Notes: a model not told the origin generated them from the sequence alone. A stretch of 64,000 bases of DNA from Bacteroidaceae bacterium (GCA_017465905.1 JAFTVE010000013.1:149237-213236), one strand, 5' to 3'; shown: positions 39,433-49,118, numbered from the stretch's first letter. Program-made: numbers and translations.

Positions 39433-42400
39433 TTACTTCACCCGCGCTGCCAGTTCCTGGTAGAGCTTGTCGAAGAGGCCTGAGTAGTGGTTGAAGGTCT
39501 CCTTGTCCGATGAGCGTTCCATCATCTGCAGCGTCTTGACAAAGGTTGACAGGCAGTTCTGAACTTCGCTGAACGAGGTGTTGAAGCGCTTGTCATCCAG
39601 ACTGAGGTACCAGGTGATATACTCGATATCATTGTCGGCTACCTGAGAGAGGATATTCATGCCCTTCTCGGTCTCACCAAGGGTAAGGTAGGCCTGACCC
39701 ATCAGGTGCGACTGGCTCTGCCAGTAGTTGTGTGGCAGGATAGAAGCGGGGAACTCCTCTTCGCACTTGTCGAGCACGGCGAGTGCCTTCTCCTTCTTGC
39801 CCTCACGGATGAGCTGGTTGGCCAACATCGTGTAGAGGCGGCGATGGGTGTAGCCCATGCGGGTGATGGTCTCGTCGATGTAGATGCCTGGAGTATTCAT
39901 GCCACCGAATACGAAGCGGTTCATCAGGTTGTTATACATCGTCTCGCTATCCACAGCAAAACCGTTCTGAGGAGCAAGGCCCAGTTGGCGGAAGTTGAAC
40001 GGCGTGATGCGGTAGGCCAATCCCTCCTGGATGAAGAAGGGCTCGAGACCCACATAGTTTTCACTGCCTACGGTCGTGGACATGTAGAGCGGACGCTCCC
40101 AGTTGGTATTGGCCAACATCTCAAGCAGCATGATGTGGTTCTTGGTGAGTAACAAACGGCCATTTATACGGCGTATGTTCTTGAGCGAGATGACCATGCG
40201 GTCGGGCATCTTGCTCATGGTCTCTTCATCGGTAGCGCCACGGTACTGCTCGGGGATATACATGCCTGAGCGCAGGATGGCAGCCTTATCGAGCGTGATA
40301 TACACGGTGTCGGTGGGGATGTAGTGGAGTTCCTCATTCTTATTTTTCACCCAATAGTCGAGGATGTTGCGCAGTTCGAAGGGCTCGTCGCCAAACTGAC
40401 GGCGGGCAGCGGCAGGCTGCTTCTTGTAGAGTTCGAGCACGGCCTCCTTCATCTCGGGACGTATCTCTACCGCATCATTCGTTCCCTCCACATAGTCGAG
40501 GCGCTCCCACTGGATGGGCACCGAGGGTGAGTCGTAGGCCGGGCGGCGCATCTGGTCGATGTACCAGTCGGTCTGCAGGTACGAGAGGTTACATACACGC
40601 GAGTCGGTGCGCACGCCCTCTACCTCCTGATTGTACCAGAGGGGGAAGGTGTCGTTGTCACCGTTGGTGAAGATGATGGGATAGCCCTTCTCGGGGAGGG
40701 TGTTGAGGTAGTTCTGTCCGAAGTCGCGAGCCATGTAGCGGTTGCTGCGGTCGTGGTCGTCCCATGTCTGACTGGCCATCTGCAGAGGAACGAGCACGCA
40801 TACCACGGTGGCGATAGCACCTGCCACGGTGGGGTTCTTGACAAGCTTCTGCAGCAGGTGAGCAATGCCGGCCACACCCATACCAATCCAGATGGCAAAG
40901 GCATAGAACGAGGCGGCATAGGCATAGTCGCGCTCACGGGGCTGCATGGGTGTCTGGTTCAGGTAGAGCACGATGGCAAGGCCCGTCATGAAGAAGAGCA
41001 TGAACACTACCCAGAACTGGCGTGCACCGCGCTTGCCGCGTCCGGCTTGCCAGAAGAGGCCGATGAGGCCGAGCAGCAGGGGCAGGCCATAGAAGACGTT
41101 GCGGCCCTTGTTGTCGCGCAACTCTGAAGGCAGCAGGGTCTGGTCGCCCACGAGCATCTTGTCGATGAAGTTGATACCGGTAATCCAGTTGCCGTGCTCT
41201 ATCTCGCCGTGGCCCTGGATGTCGTTCTGGCGGCCCACAAAGTTCCACATGAAGTAGCGCCAGTACATGAAGTTCACCTGATAGTTGATGAAGAACTTGA
41301 TGTTGTCCCACTGTGTAGGCACCTTCACCTTCTGCTTCTGACCGGCTACGTTGACGGTAGCCTCACGGCCTTGGATACCGCCCACCCAGTTGTCGTAGAG
41401 GTTGACGGTGGTGCCTCCGGCAGGCCAGTTGGCATGGTCGGCACTGTGCATACGGGGGAAGAGCATCGAGGGCTCCATCACGTACTTGTCCTTGGTGCGT
41501 ACAACGATATATTGGTCCTTTTCATCGGCCGAAGCCTTCTCCTTGGGCATATATACCTTGGCTCCCTCCTTCACTACGGGCACCCAGTATTGTCCCTCTA
41601 CCTTACGGGCTACTTTCGAGGCGTAGGTACCGCCATAGAAGAGCGGCGTGTCGCCATACTGCTCGCGGTTGAGGTAGCTGCCGAGGGTGAAGATATCCTC
41701 CGGTGAGTTCTGGTCCATCGGGGTGTTGGCAGCCGAGCGCACCACGATGACGGCATACGACGAGTAGCCGATGACAATCATCATGATAGATACCAGGGCG
41801 GTGCTCATCACACGGGCACTCATGCGCCACTGCTCCTTAAGCTTGTCCATATTGAACAGATAGGCGGCCAAGGCGCCCAGCACGATAAGGCCAAGCACTA
41901 CGCAGGTCACGCCATGTCCGTAGAAGGGCAGGCCCGTGAGCGCTATCACCAGGATAAAGGCGATATAGGTGCGCACGCTGGACTTGGCTGCATAGGTCTC
42001 CCAGATGCTCCATACCAAGGCGGCTGCCAATACTATAATATAGAGGATAAGACCGGTGTTGAACGGCATGGAGAGGGTGTTCACGAAGAACAGCTCAAAC
42101 CATCCGCCCACCTTCACGATGCCCGGTACGATACCGTAGAGGATGGCTGCAACGAGCGCTGCCGATACGGCAAGAGCGATGATGGTGCCCTTCCATCCGG
42201 CATTCGGGTTCTTCTTGAAGTAGTAGATGAGCACGATGGCGGGTATACACAGCAGATTGAGCAAGTGTACGCCCACGGAGAGTCCCATCAGGTAGGCAAT
42301 GAGGATGAGCCAGCGGTCGCTATGCACGCTGCCTGCCTCCTCCTCCCACTTGAGGATAAACCAGAACACCACTGCCGTGAAGAACGAGCTGTAGGCATAT

Positions 42401-42837
42401 ACCTCGCCTTCGACAGCGCTGTACCAGAAGGTATCGCTGAAGGTATAGGCCAAGGCACCTACCAGACCGGCACCGATGATGGTTACCATCTGCCCTGTCT
42501 TGATGGTGTTGCTGTTGCCACACAAGAGGCGGCGTGTGAGGTGTGTGATGCTCCAAAAGAGGAACAGGATACATCCTGCGCTGAGCAGGGCCGACATCAC
42601 ATTCACCATGTAGGCCACCTGTGAGGGGTCGCTGGCCAACTGTGAGAACAGGTTGGCCGTAAGCATGAAGAAGGGTGCGCCAGGCGGATGACCTACTTCG
42701 AGCTTATAGCCCGTGGTGATAAACTCGGGACAGTCCCAGAAGCTTGCCGATGACTCGATGGTCAAGCAGTAGACCACTGCTGCAACGGCAAAGACCAACC
42801 AACCCATGAGGTTGTTAATAAGCTTATATTGTTTCAT
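39433..42837 (-). CDS. DUF2723 (glycosyltransferase 117 family) membrane protein
   Basis: 1134 aa from ATG 42837 (MKQYKLINNLMGWLVFA). The open frame continues upstream only through promoter boxes, so earlier starts are rejected. The N-terminal region has many TM helices and TIESSASFWDCPEFI, then YKLEVGHPPGAPFF, the hallmark of DUF2723. YLNQTPMQPRERDYAYAASFYAFAIW and FTNGDNDTFPLWYNQEV follow, with a C-terminal soluble part containing TPR-like helices. DUF2723 proteins are abundant in Bacteroidetes; GT-C fold similarity suggests protein O-glycosylation or another lipid-linked glycosyl transfer. Confidence 0.93.
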   Translation of the reverse strand: MKQYKLINNLMGWLVFAVAAVVYCLTIESSASFWDCPEFITTGYKLEVGHPPGAPFFMLTANLFSQLASDPSQVAYMVNVMSALLSAGCILFLFWSITHLTRRLLCGNSNTIKTGQMVTIIGAGLVGALAYTFSDTFWYSAVEGEVYAYSSFFTAVVFWFILKWEEEAGSVHSDRWLILIAYLMGLSVGVHLLNLLCIPAIVLIYYFKKNPNAGWKGTIIALAVSAALVAAILYGIVPGIVKVGGWFELFFVNTLSMPFNTGLILYIIVLAAALVWSIWETYAAKSSVRTYIAFILVIALTGLPFYGHGVTCVVLGLIVLGALAAYLFNMDKLKEQWRMSARVMSTALVSIMMIVIGYSSYAVIVVRSAANTPMDQNSPEDIFTLGSYLNREQYGDTPLFYGGTYASKVARKVEGQYWVPVVKEGAKVYMPKEKASADEKDQYIVVRTKDKYVMEPSMLFPRMHSADHANWPAGGTTVNLYDNWVGGIQGREATVNVAGQKQKVKVPTQWDNIKFFINYQVNFMYWRYFMWNFVGRQNDIQGHGEIEHGNWITGINFIDKMLVGDQTLLPSELRDNKGRNVFYGLPLLLGLIGLFWQAGRGKRGARQFWVVFMLFFMTGLAIVLYLNQTPMQPRERDYAYAASFYAFAIWIGMGVAGIAHLLQKLVKNPTVAGAIATVVCVLVPLQMASQTWDDHDRSNRYMARDFGQNYLNTLPEKGYPIIFTNGDNDTFPLWYNQEVEGVRTDSRVCNLSYLQTDWYIDQMRRPAYDSPSVPIQWERLDYVEGTNDAVEIRPEMKEAVLELYKKQPAAARRQFGDEPFELRNILDYWVKNKNEELHYIPTDTVYITLDKAAILRSGMYIPEQYRGATDEETMSKMPDRMVISLKNIRRINGRLLLTKNHIMLLEMLANTNWERPLYMSTTVGSENYVGLEPFFIQEGLAYRITPFNFRQLGLAPQNGFAVDSETMYNNLMNRFVFGGMNTPGIYIDETITRMGYTHRRLYTMLANQLIREGKKEKALAVLDKCEEEFPASILPHNYWQSQSHLMGQAYLTLGETEKGMNILSQVADNDIEYITWYLSLDDKRFNTSFSEVQNCLSTFVKTLQMMERSSDKETFNHYSGLFDKLYQELAARVK

Positions 42838-42860
42838 TGCAATGAATTTTGTTTCGCTCA

Positions 42861-42903
42861 CAAAGGTAGCGTAGCTAATTGTTGCTTCGAAGATGCAAAG
42901 GTA
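42861..42903 (-). promoter_or_regulatory. Two tandem -7 boxes of the DUF2723 gene
   Basis: TACCTTTG occurs twice on the reverse strand, at 42903-42896 and 42868-42861, 35 bases apart. Both are perfect matches, 24 and 59 bases before ATG 42837. Confidence 0.6.
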
Positions 42904-43031
42904 GTGCAAAAAAACGAATATTCAGCCAATTGTACTATTAATTAGCGTTTATTCACGTTTGCGCGACCCCTATTTTGGCTTCGTGTGACCTCTGCCAACG
43001 CTCCTGCAGCTCTGCAAAACGATTGCAAGTC

Positions 43032-43065
43032 TTTGGCGCAGCTCCCTGCCTATATTATACTTTTG
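43032..43065 (+). promoter_or_regulatory. Orphan promoter facing the 3' end of the sirtuin gene
   Basis: TTTG (43032-43035) and a perfect TACTTTTG (43058-43065), 22 bases apart. No gene starts downstream on this strand. A weak hairpin with CTTTTT (GCGATttcATCGgGCTTTTT) follows near 43078-43097. The gap 42904-43107 otherwise shows nothing. Confidence 0.35.
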
Positions 43066-43107
43066 AGGCAAAAAACCGCGATTTCATCGGGCTTTTTCGC
43101 AGAATGT

Positions 43108-43809
43108 CTACGACACTCCCAGTATTCCGCACAGCTCGCGCATACCCTCTGAAGCTCCCTTCTGTATCACCTGTACCTGACGGCCATAGGGCACATTCAC
43201 GTCGGCCGGGTCAATGAGGTAGAGTTCGGCATCGGACTTGGCGTAGTAGAGAAGTCCGGCGGCAGGGTACACATTGAGCGAGGTGCCGATGATGATGACG
43301 ATGTCGGCCTGCTGTACGTAGTCGGCTGCTACCTCTATGTTGGGCACGGCCTCGCCAAACCATACGATGAAAGGGCGCAGCTGGCTGCCATCTTCGGCCG
43401 TGTCGCCCATCTTCACCTCATACTCCTCGGGAGCGAGCTCGCGAATGTAGCGCGGGTTATTGGGCTGGAAACTCGAGGTCACCTTCGTGAGCTCTCCGTG
43501 CAAATGTATCACCAGAGAGCTTCCGGCACGCTCGTGCAGATTGTCCACATTCTGCGTCACCACGACCACTTCATACGCCTTCTCCAGTTGTGCCACCAAT
43601 CGATGACCCTCGTTAGGCTCTACGGTGAGCAACTGCCGGCGACGCGTGTTGTAAAAGTCTGTCACCAACTGCGGATTGGCAGCATAGCCTTCGGGGGTTG
43701 CTACTTGCTCCACGGGGTACTGGTCCCACAAGCCGCCTGCATCACGAAACGTACTGATACCACTCTCGGCACTCATGCCTGCACCTGTCAAAACAACGAT
43801 TTTTTTCAT
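43108..43809 (-). CDS. NAD-dependent protein deacylase (sirtuin) lacking the zinc cysteines
   Basis: 233 aa. NAD-binding GAGMSAESGISTFRDAGGLW (about 7-26), TQNVDNLHERAG (about 98-109), and catalytic His in IHLHGEL. A Class III-like CobB fold is expected. The two CxxC pairs that bind structural zinc in most sirtuins are absent between HGEL and LRPFIVWFGEAV; the segment reads TKVTSSFQPNNPRYI and onward. Related Bacteroidetes sirtuins also lack them. It would remove acyl groups from lysines. Monocistronic, divergent from the FKBP genes. Confidence 0.93.
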   Translation of the reverse strand: MKKIVVLTGAGMSAESGISTFRDAGGLWDQYPVEQVATPEGYAANPQLVTDFYNTRRRQLLTVEPNEGHRLVAQLEKAYEVVVVTQNVDNLHERAGSSLVIHLHGELTKVTSSFQPNNPRYIRELAPEEYEVKMGDTAEDGSQLRPFIVWFGEAVPNIEVAADYVQQADIVIIIGTSLNVYPAAGLLYYAKSDAELYLIDPADVNVPYGRQVQVIQKGASEGMRELCGILGVS

Positions 43810-43838
43810 CTTTTATCCCTATTTTAGGTTTACAAATG

Positions 43839-43846
43839 CAAAAATA
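43839..43846 (-). promoter_or_regulatory. -7 box (TATTTTTG) of the sirtuin gene
   Basis: Perfect TAnnTTTG, 30 bases before the ATG. Confidence 0.65.
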
Positions 43847-43891
43847 ACAAAAAACAGAGATAAGAATTCACTTACATTCAGATAAAAAGCG

Positions 43892-43899
43892 TAAATTTG
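43892..43899 (+). promoter_or_regulatory. -7 box (TAAATTTG) of the FKBP operon
   Basis: Perfect TAnnTTTG, 30 bases before the ATG at 43929. Confidence 0.65.
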
Positions 43900-43928
43900 C
43901 CCGTTTTTTGAAATAACGTATATTTATT

Positions 43929-44510
43929 ATGGACAAATTCAGCTACGGACTTGGTCTTGGTATTGGACAGCAACTGCTCTCTATGGGGGCGGCTATCAAT
44001 GTTGACGATTTTGCACAGGCCATCCGCGATGTATTGGAAGGCAAAGAAACTTCCCTTAGCTTCAGCGAAGCACAACAGATTGTAAATGCCCACTTTGCCG
44101 AGATGGAGAAGCAGGCCCATGCCGCTGCTATCGAGCAGGGTGAAATGTTCTTGAAGATGAATAAGGAGCGCCCGGGCGTGGTGACACTGCCCAGTGGGTT
44201 GCAATACGAGGTATTGGCCTCAGGTAACGGACGTAAGCCTAATGCTACCGACAAGGTGCGCTGTCACTATGAGGGCCGCTTGGTCGATGGAACCCTCTTC
44301 GACAGCTCCATCCAGCGCGGCGAGCCTGCCGTGTTTGGCGTAAACCAAGTGATTGCGGGCTGGGTCGAGGCACTGCAGCTTATGAGCGAGGGCGATAAGT
44401 GGAAACTCTACATTCCCTATAACCTCGGCTACGGCGAGCAAGGTGCAGGTGGCGCTATACCTCCCTACAGCACCTTGGTGTTCGAGGTAGAATTATTGGA
44501 AGTATTATAA
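43929..44510 (+). CDS. FKBP-type peptidyl-prolyl cis-trans isomerase (cytoplasmic)
   Basis: 193 aa without signal peptide. The FKBP N-terminal dimerisation helices (MDKFSYGLGLGIGQQL ... SFSEAQQIVNAHFAEMEK) precede a C-terminal FKBP domain with VRCHYEGRLVDGTLFDSS, NQVIAGWVEALQLM and IPYNLGYGEQGAGGAIPPYSTLVF. It speeds proline isomerisation during folding, like FklB. It is followed 28 bases later by a lipoprotein FKBP with the same arrangement. Confidence 0.95.
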   Translation: MDKFSYGLGLGIGQQLLSMGAAINVDDFAQAIRDVLEGKETSLSFSEAQQIVNAHFAEMEKQAHAAAIEQGEMFLKMNKERPGVVTLPSGLQYEVLASGNGRKPNATDKVRCHYEGRLVDGTLFDSSIQRGEPAVFGVNQVIAGWVEALQLMSEGDKWKLYIPYNLGYGEQGAGGAIPPYSTLVFEVELLEVL

Positions 44511-44538
44511 TCAAATGAAATAAAAACGTAAAAAAATC

Positions 44539-45801
44539 ATGAAGAAAAGTATTTTTTCAGTAGCAATGGCCCTCGTAGCGGGTCTTTTCGCAAGCTGCGG
44601 CACTTCGGCTCCTAAGGCAAATCTTGAGGGTGCGAGCAAGGTTGACTCACTCTCTTATGCCATCGGTATGGCACAGACTCAGGGTCTGAAGGATTATCTC
44701 GTAGCTCGCATGGGTATGGATACCACCTATATGAGCCAGTTCGTTGAGGGTGTGCTTGAGGCAGCCGACGCTGATGACAAGAAGAATGCATACTACTCTG
44801 GTACACAGATTGGCCAGCAGGTAGTAAATCAGATTATTCCTGGTGTTACAATGCAGGTATTTGCTGGCAAGGATGGCAAGCTCAACGAGAAGAGCTTCAC
44901 CGAGGCATTCATCGCTGGTGCTACTCAGAAGGGTCAGAAGATGGAACCCGCCCAGGCACAGGAGACAGCCATGAACCTTATGAAGGTTATCCAGGAGAAC
45001 AACGATTCTACTGCCGACCTCACCGCACAGATCGACACTTTCTCTTACGCTATGGGTCTTGCACAGACACAGGGATTGAGAGACTTCCTCGTATACCGCA
45101 TGGGTGTTGACACTCTCTACATGGGCGACTTTGCAAAGGGTCTGAAAGAGGGTATCGCAGCTGGCGACGATGCCAAGAAGATGGCCTTCTACACCGGTAT
45201 CCAGATTGGCCAGCAGGTAGCTACCCAGATTATCCCTGGTGTTACTCGCGATGTATTCGGTGCCAACGGTGAGCTCAACAAGAACAACTTCATGGCCGGT
45301 TTCGTGGCTGGTGTGACCGAGAAGGGTCAGCTCCTCCATCCCATGGCAGCTCAGGAGGTTGCTATGCGCCTTATGGAAGAGCTCAAGAATGAGCGCTTCG
45401 AGCAGGAGTTTGGCAGTAACAAGGCTCAGGGCGAGGCATTCCTCGATTCTATTGCAAAGACCGAGGGCGTAGTGAAGACTGAGAGCGGCCTCTGCTACAA
45501 GGTTATCACAGCCGGTAAGGGTGCTATCCCCACCAAGACCGATAAGGTTAAGGTAAACTATCGTGGTACACTCATCGACGGTACCGAGTTTGACAGCTCA
45601 TACAAGCGCAACGAGCCCATGACTTTCCGTGCCGATCAGGTTATCGCAGGATGGACCGAGGCTCTCACCATGATGCCTGTAGGTTCTAAGTGGATGCTCT
45701 ACATCCCTCAGGATCTCGCTTATGGCAGCCGCGATGCAGGTACCATCAAACCTTTCTCAACCCTCATCTTCGAGGTAGAGTTGCTCGACATAGAGAAGTA
45801 A
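44539..45801 (+). CDS. FKBP-type peptidyl-prolyl isomerase lipoprotein with duplicated N-terminal domain
   Basis: 420 aa. Lipobox LFASC at Cys20 (MKKSIFSVAMALVAGLFASC). The FKBP-N domain occurs twice in tandem: VDSLSYAIGMAQTQGLKDYL (about 35-130) and IDTFSYAMGLAQTQGLRDFL (about 165-260). The copies share QIGQQV...QIIPGVT and similar helices. One FKBP-C catalytic domain follows (about 310-418; VKVNYRGTLIDGTEFDSS and DQVIAGWTEALTMM). Probably a periplasmic or surface foldase of FkpA/Mip type. Confidence 0.95.
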   Translation: MKKSIFSVAMALVAGLFASCGTSAPKANLEGASKVDSLSYAIGMAQTQGLKDYLVARMGMDTTYMSQFVEGVLEAADADDKKNAYYSGTQIGQQVVNQIIPGVTMQVFAGKDGKLNEKSFTEAFIAGATQKGQKMEPAQAQETAMNLMKVIQENNDSTADLTAQIDTFSYAMGLAQTQGLRDFLVYRMGVDTLYMGDFAKGLKEGIAAGDDAKKMAFYTGIQIGQQVATQIIPGVTRDVFGANGELNKNNFMAGFVAGVTEKGQLLHPMAAQEVAMRLMEELKNERFEQEFGSNKAQGEAFLDSIAKTEGVVKTESGLCYKVITAGKGAIPTKTDKVKVNYRGTLIDGTEFDSSYKRNEPMTFRADQVIAGWTEALTMMPVGSKWMLYIPQDLAYGSRDAGTIKPFSTLIFEVELLDIEK

Positions 45802-45823
45802 TCACCTCTCGCTTTGAAAGCAT

Positions 45824-45857
45824 AAGAGGGCGTGTCTGATGTTGACACGTCCTCTTT
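45824..45857 (+). terminator. Terminator of the FKBP operon
   Basis: AAGAGG-CGTGTC stem with GACACG-CCTCTT, loop TGATGTT, then TTTGTTT. The following gap to 46045 shows no gene. Confidence 0.85.
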
Positions 45858-46045
45858 TGTTTCTATGAGTGTGCCTGCTATGCTTCTGTGTGGGTGGCAC
45901 TCCCTTAGTGCTGCTTGTACGAATCTCGTTCGTAAAGTTGTGACGAAATGTGCTACTCAATAAAGGCAGAATAGATGTTGACGTGATAGAGACCTTGGGT
46001 AAAGAGCGTATGCGCACTCCCTACAAATAAGATATCTGCAAAGTT

Positions 46046-46468
46046 TTATCCGTGCTTTGCCTTGTAGGCCAAAGCATAGAGGCGCATCTGCTTCACCATC
46101 GCCACGAGGCCATTGCTGCGTGTGGGCGAGAGGTGTTCCCTGAGGCCAATCTCCTCGATGAAGTAGAGGTCGGCATCGATAATCTCTTCGGCTGTGTGCC
46201 CGGAGAGCACCTTCACCAACAGGCTAACAATGCCCTTGACAATAAGTGCATCGCTCTCGGCCTGGAACACGAGGCGTCCGTCCACCTCATCGGCCTGCAA
46301 CCACACACGACTCTGGCAGCCCTCGATGAGGTTGCTGTCGGTCTTGTACTCCTCGGCTAAAGGTTCCTGCTCGCTGCCGAGGTCGATGAGGAGCTGGTAC
46401 TTATCCATCCAGTCGTCCAGCTCGCTGAACTCCTCGATGATTTGGTCCTGTATTTCGTTAATGGTCAT
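46046..46468 (-). CDS. sufE: SufE-like cysteine desulfurase activator
   Basis: 140 aa, the family length. The sulfur-accepting Cys51 lies in LIEGCQSRVWLQA, the same position as in E. coli SufE. The C-terminal HLSPTRSNGLVAMVKQMR is also conserved. It takes persulfide sulfur from SufS and passes it to iron-sulfur cluster assembly. Downstream of the glutaminyl cyclase and cysS genes on the same strand (76-base gap). No suf operon is in the window. Confidence 0.94.
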   Translation of the reverse strand: MTINEIQDQIIEEFSELDDWMDKYQLLIDLGSEQEPLAEEYKTDSNLIEGCQSRVWLQADEVDGRLVFQAESDALIVKGIVSLLVKVLSGHTAEEIIDADLYFIEEIGLREHLSPTRSNGLVAMVKQMRLYALAYKAKHG

Positions 46469-46544
46469 TTTCTTGTTGTTTAGAGTTTGGGGGTTAGTGT
46501 GGTGCGTTGGTTTGCGTCATCGTTATCGTACAGCCGCATACGGT

Positions 46545-47537
46545 TTATCGTTCGTTATAGATTACCTGCATGACGGTTTGCCCTGCAGCACGGAGCACGG
46601 CGGGGTCGATGTTCTCCATCGTATCGTCCATCGTATGCCATGTAGGGGCAAAGCCCGTCTCGGGGTAATGGCCAATGATATCGATACATGGTATGCGAGC
46701 AATTTGATTGATGGGCACGTGATCATCAGTAATCACTCCGCCATCGGCATAGGGAAACCACTGTCCGAAGCCAGTGGCATGCGCAGCCGCCCATACTTTG
46801 TCGACAATGTGCTTGGCATAGCCATCCGAATAGCCTTCGCGATGGAAGCGTGCATCCTTACCGCCCACCATATCGAGAAGGATACCGAAACGGGCCATAT
46901 ATCCCTCCACATGAGGCACGCGGGCCCAGTACTGAGAACCCAAACACCAGGTAATACCATCGGCTGGCTCAGTATCATCGGCATGGGTGCCATAATCCTC
47001 GGCATCGAAGAAGATGATGTCGACGCCAATATCTGTGGGTTGGGCTTGTAGCTGACGGGCAATCTCGAGAAGCACACCTACACCGCTGGCACCGTCATTG
47101 GCACCGAGAATAGGATTACGGTGGTTCTTCGGGTCAGGGTCGGCATCGGCCCATGGACGACTGTCCCAATGAGCGCACAGGAGCACGCGCTTGTTCGTCT
47201 CAGGCTTGTAGGAGCCTATGATATTGCGGGCCTTGAGCGGAGTGCCGTCGTAGGCACGGAGAGTGATGTGTTGCGAGGTCACCTTGGCACCGAAGCGCTC
47301 AAGCTCTTGCGCCAACCAATTGCCACAAGCTACATGGGCCTCAGTGTTAGGCACACGAGGACCGAAAGCTACCTGCTGCGCAGCGTAACGGTAGGCACTG
47401 TCGGCATTGAATGCAGGCACCACGACAGAAGATTGAGGCTGGGCTGCTTGCGGGGCTTTCTTGCCACCACAGGCGACAAGTAATGCCACACTCAACAGCA
47501 AAAGTGAGAACGGGATGTTATAATTCTTTATTTTCAA
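46545..47537 (-). CDS. Glutaminyl-peptide cyclotransferase, M28-type lipoprotein
   Basis: 330 aa. Lipobox LLVAC (Cys23). Zinc-peptidase-fold motifs: LLCAHWDSRPWADADPD (His and Asp), LGANDGASGVG, IIFFDAEDYG, LLDMVGGKD and TWHTMDDT. The long DSRPWADADPD segment and single-zinc-type arrangement match the bacterial glutaminyl cyclases characterised in Porphyromonas rather than M28 aminopeptidases. It turns N-terminal Gln of exported proteins into pyroglutamate after signal peptide cleavage. 15 bases downstream of cysS. Confidence 0.88.
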   Translation of the reverse strand: MKIKNYNIPFSLLLLSVALLVACGGKKAPQAAQPQSSVVVPAFNADSAYRYAAQQVAFGPRVPNTEAHVACGNWLAQELERFGAKVTSQHITLRAYDGTPLKARNIIGSYKPETNKRVLLCAHWDSRPWADADPDPKNHRNPILGANDGASGVGVLLEIARQLQAQPTDIGVDIIFFDAEDYGTHADDTEPADGITWCLGSQYWARVPHVEGYMARFGILLDMVGGKDARFHREGYSDGYAKHIVDKVWAAAHATGFGQWFPYADGGVITDDHVPINQIARIPCIDIIGHYPETGFAPTWHTMDDTMENIDPAVLRAAGQTVMQVIYNER

Positions 47538-47552
47538 TTTTCAACTTTTAAT

Positions 47553-49034
47553 TTATTTGTTCAATCTCCAGGTACATCCCTCCTTGGTATCCTTAATCTC
47601 GAAACCGAGGGCAGCAAGCTCATTGCGAATCTTATCGCTGGTAGCCCAATCCTTGTTGGCCTTGGCAATGGCACGTTGCTCGAGAAGCATATCCACTACC
47701 TTGCCGAAAGCCTCTTCACGACCGCTGTTGTCGCCGCTCTGCTGAGCCTGTATGCCGAGGATGTCGAAAAGGAATACCGAGAACACCTCTTTCAGTTCGG
47801 CCAAATCAGCAGCACTGAGGGTAGCCTTCTTGTCAGTAACCTGGTTGATAATGCGGGCAGCGTCGAAAAGGTGGCTGATGACGATGGGAGTATTGAGGTC
47901 ATCGTTCATCGCTTCATAGCACTTGGCACGGAGTACGCTGATATCGACCGAGGAACTCTCTGTGGGAGCAATGCGCCCGAGGTTTTCCCAAGCCTCCAAC
48001 AATCGCTGCAGACCCTTCTCGCTGGCCTGCAGAGCTTCGTTGCCGAAGTCTACCGTGCTGCGATAGTGTGCCTGCAGGATGAAGAAACGGATGGTCATGG
48101 GGCTGTAGGCCTGCTCGAGCAACGGGTGAGAGCCTGTGAAGAACTCGCTGAGGTTGATGAAATTGTTGTATGACTTGCCCATCTTCTGCCCGTTGATGGT
48201 GATCATGTTATTATGCATCCAATAACGTACCATGTCGTCGCCCTGACTGGCCACGCTCTGCGCTATCTCGCATTCGTGGTGAGGGAACACGAGGTCCATA
48301 CCTCCGCCGTGAATATCGAAGTGGGCACCAAGATACTTCTTACCCATCGCCGTGCACTCACAATGCCAACCGGGGAAACCGTCGCTCCAGGGTGAGGGCC
48401 AGCGCATGATGTGTTCGGGTTGTGCCTTCTTCCACAGGGCAAAGTCTACGGGATTTCGTTTCTCGCTTTGTCCGTCAAGGTTGTCGCGACTGGTATTGAG
48501 CACGTCGTCCAAGTTGCGGCCAGAGAGCTTGCCATAGCGGTGGTCGCGATTGTACTTCTCCACATCGAAGTAAACCGATCCCTCGCTCTCGTAAGCATAG
48601 CCATTGTCGAGAATCTCTTTGACGAGAGCTATCTGCTCGATGATATGTCCTGAGGCATGGGGCTCGATGCTGGGTGGTAGCACGTTAAGTGCCTCCATAG
48701 CCTTGTGGTAGCGATTGAGATAGTGTTGCACCACCTCCATCGGTTCCAGCTGCTCAAGGCGTGCCTTCTTGGCTACCTTATCTTCACCCTCATCGGCATC
48801 GTGCTCCAAGTGGCCTACATCGGTGATGTTACGCACGTAGCGCACCTTGTAGCCCAAGTGCTGGAGGTAGCGGAAAAGGATGTCGAACGTGATGGCGGGG
48901 CGAGCATGACCCAAGTGGGCATCGCCATATACAGTGGGACCGCACACGTACATACCCACATGATTCTCGTGGAGAGGCTTGAAGAGCTCCTTACGGCGTG
49001 TGAGCGTATTGTAAATGAATAGTTGATGTTCCAT
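47553..49034 (-). CDS. cysS: Cysteine--tRNA ligase
   Basis: 493 aa. HIGH motif as HLGH in [17 protein letters not shown] (about 31-47), whose Cys is a zinc ligand. Other zinc ligands are in WHCECTAMG and HHECEIAQS; the KMSKS motif reads KMGKS (in [11 protein letters not shown]). The C-terminal DALR-type helix bundle ends [14 protein letters not shown]. It charges tRNA-Cys. First gene of a probable cysS - glutaminyl cyclase - sufE transcript. Confidence 0.97.
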   Translation of the reverse strand: MEHQLFIYNTLTRRKELFKPLHENHVGMYVCGPTVYGDAHLGHARPAITFDILFRYLQHLGYKVRYVRNITDVGHLEHDADEGEDKVAKKARLEQLEPMEVVQHYLNRYHKAMEALNVLPPSIEPHASGHIIEQIALVKEILDNGYAYESEGSVYFDVEKYNRDHRYGKLSGRNLDDVLNTSRDNLDGQSEKRNPVDFALWKKAQPEHIMRWPSPWSDGFPGWHCECTAMGKKYLGAHFDIHGGGMDLVFPHHECEIAQSVASQGDDMVRYWMHNNMITINGQKMGKSYNNFINLSEFFTGSHPLLEQAYSPMTIRFFILQAHYRSTVDFGNEALQASEKGLQRLLEAWENLGRIAPTESSSVDISVLRAKCYEAMNDDLNTPIVISHLFDAARIINQVTDKKATLSAADLAELKEVFSVFLFDILGIQAQQSGDNSGREEAFGKVVDMLLEQRAIAKANKDWATSDKIRNELAALGFEIKDTKEGCTWRLNK

Positions 49035-49059
49035 AAAAGAAATTTGTTTAATTGGGCAG

Positions 49060-49067
49060 CAAATTTA
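49060..49067 (-). promoter_or_regulatory. -7 box (TAAATTTG) of cysS
   Basis: Perfect TAnnTTTG, 26 bases before the cysS ATG; back to back with the xerD promoter. Confidence 0.65.
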
Positions 49068-49110
49068 CAAAAAACGATTGGAATAACCAATGTGAATCGG
49101 TAGAATTGAC

Positions 49111-49118
49111 TACTTTTG
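49111..49118 (+). promoter_or_regulatory. -7 box (TACTTTTG) of xerD
   Basis: Perfect TAnnTTTG, 26 bases before ATG 49144. Confidence 0.65.

Noticed and set aside
45802-46017. Small reverse frame between the FKBP operon and sufE
   Set aside because: Overlaps the FKBP terminator, no promoter, no recognisable sequence.
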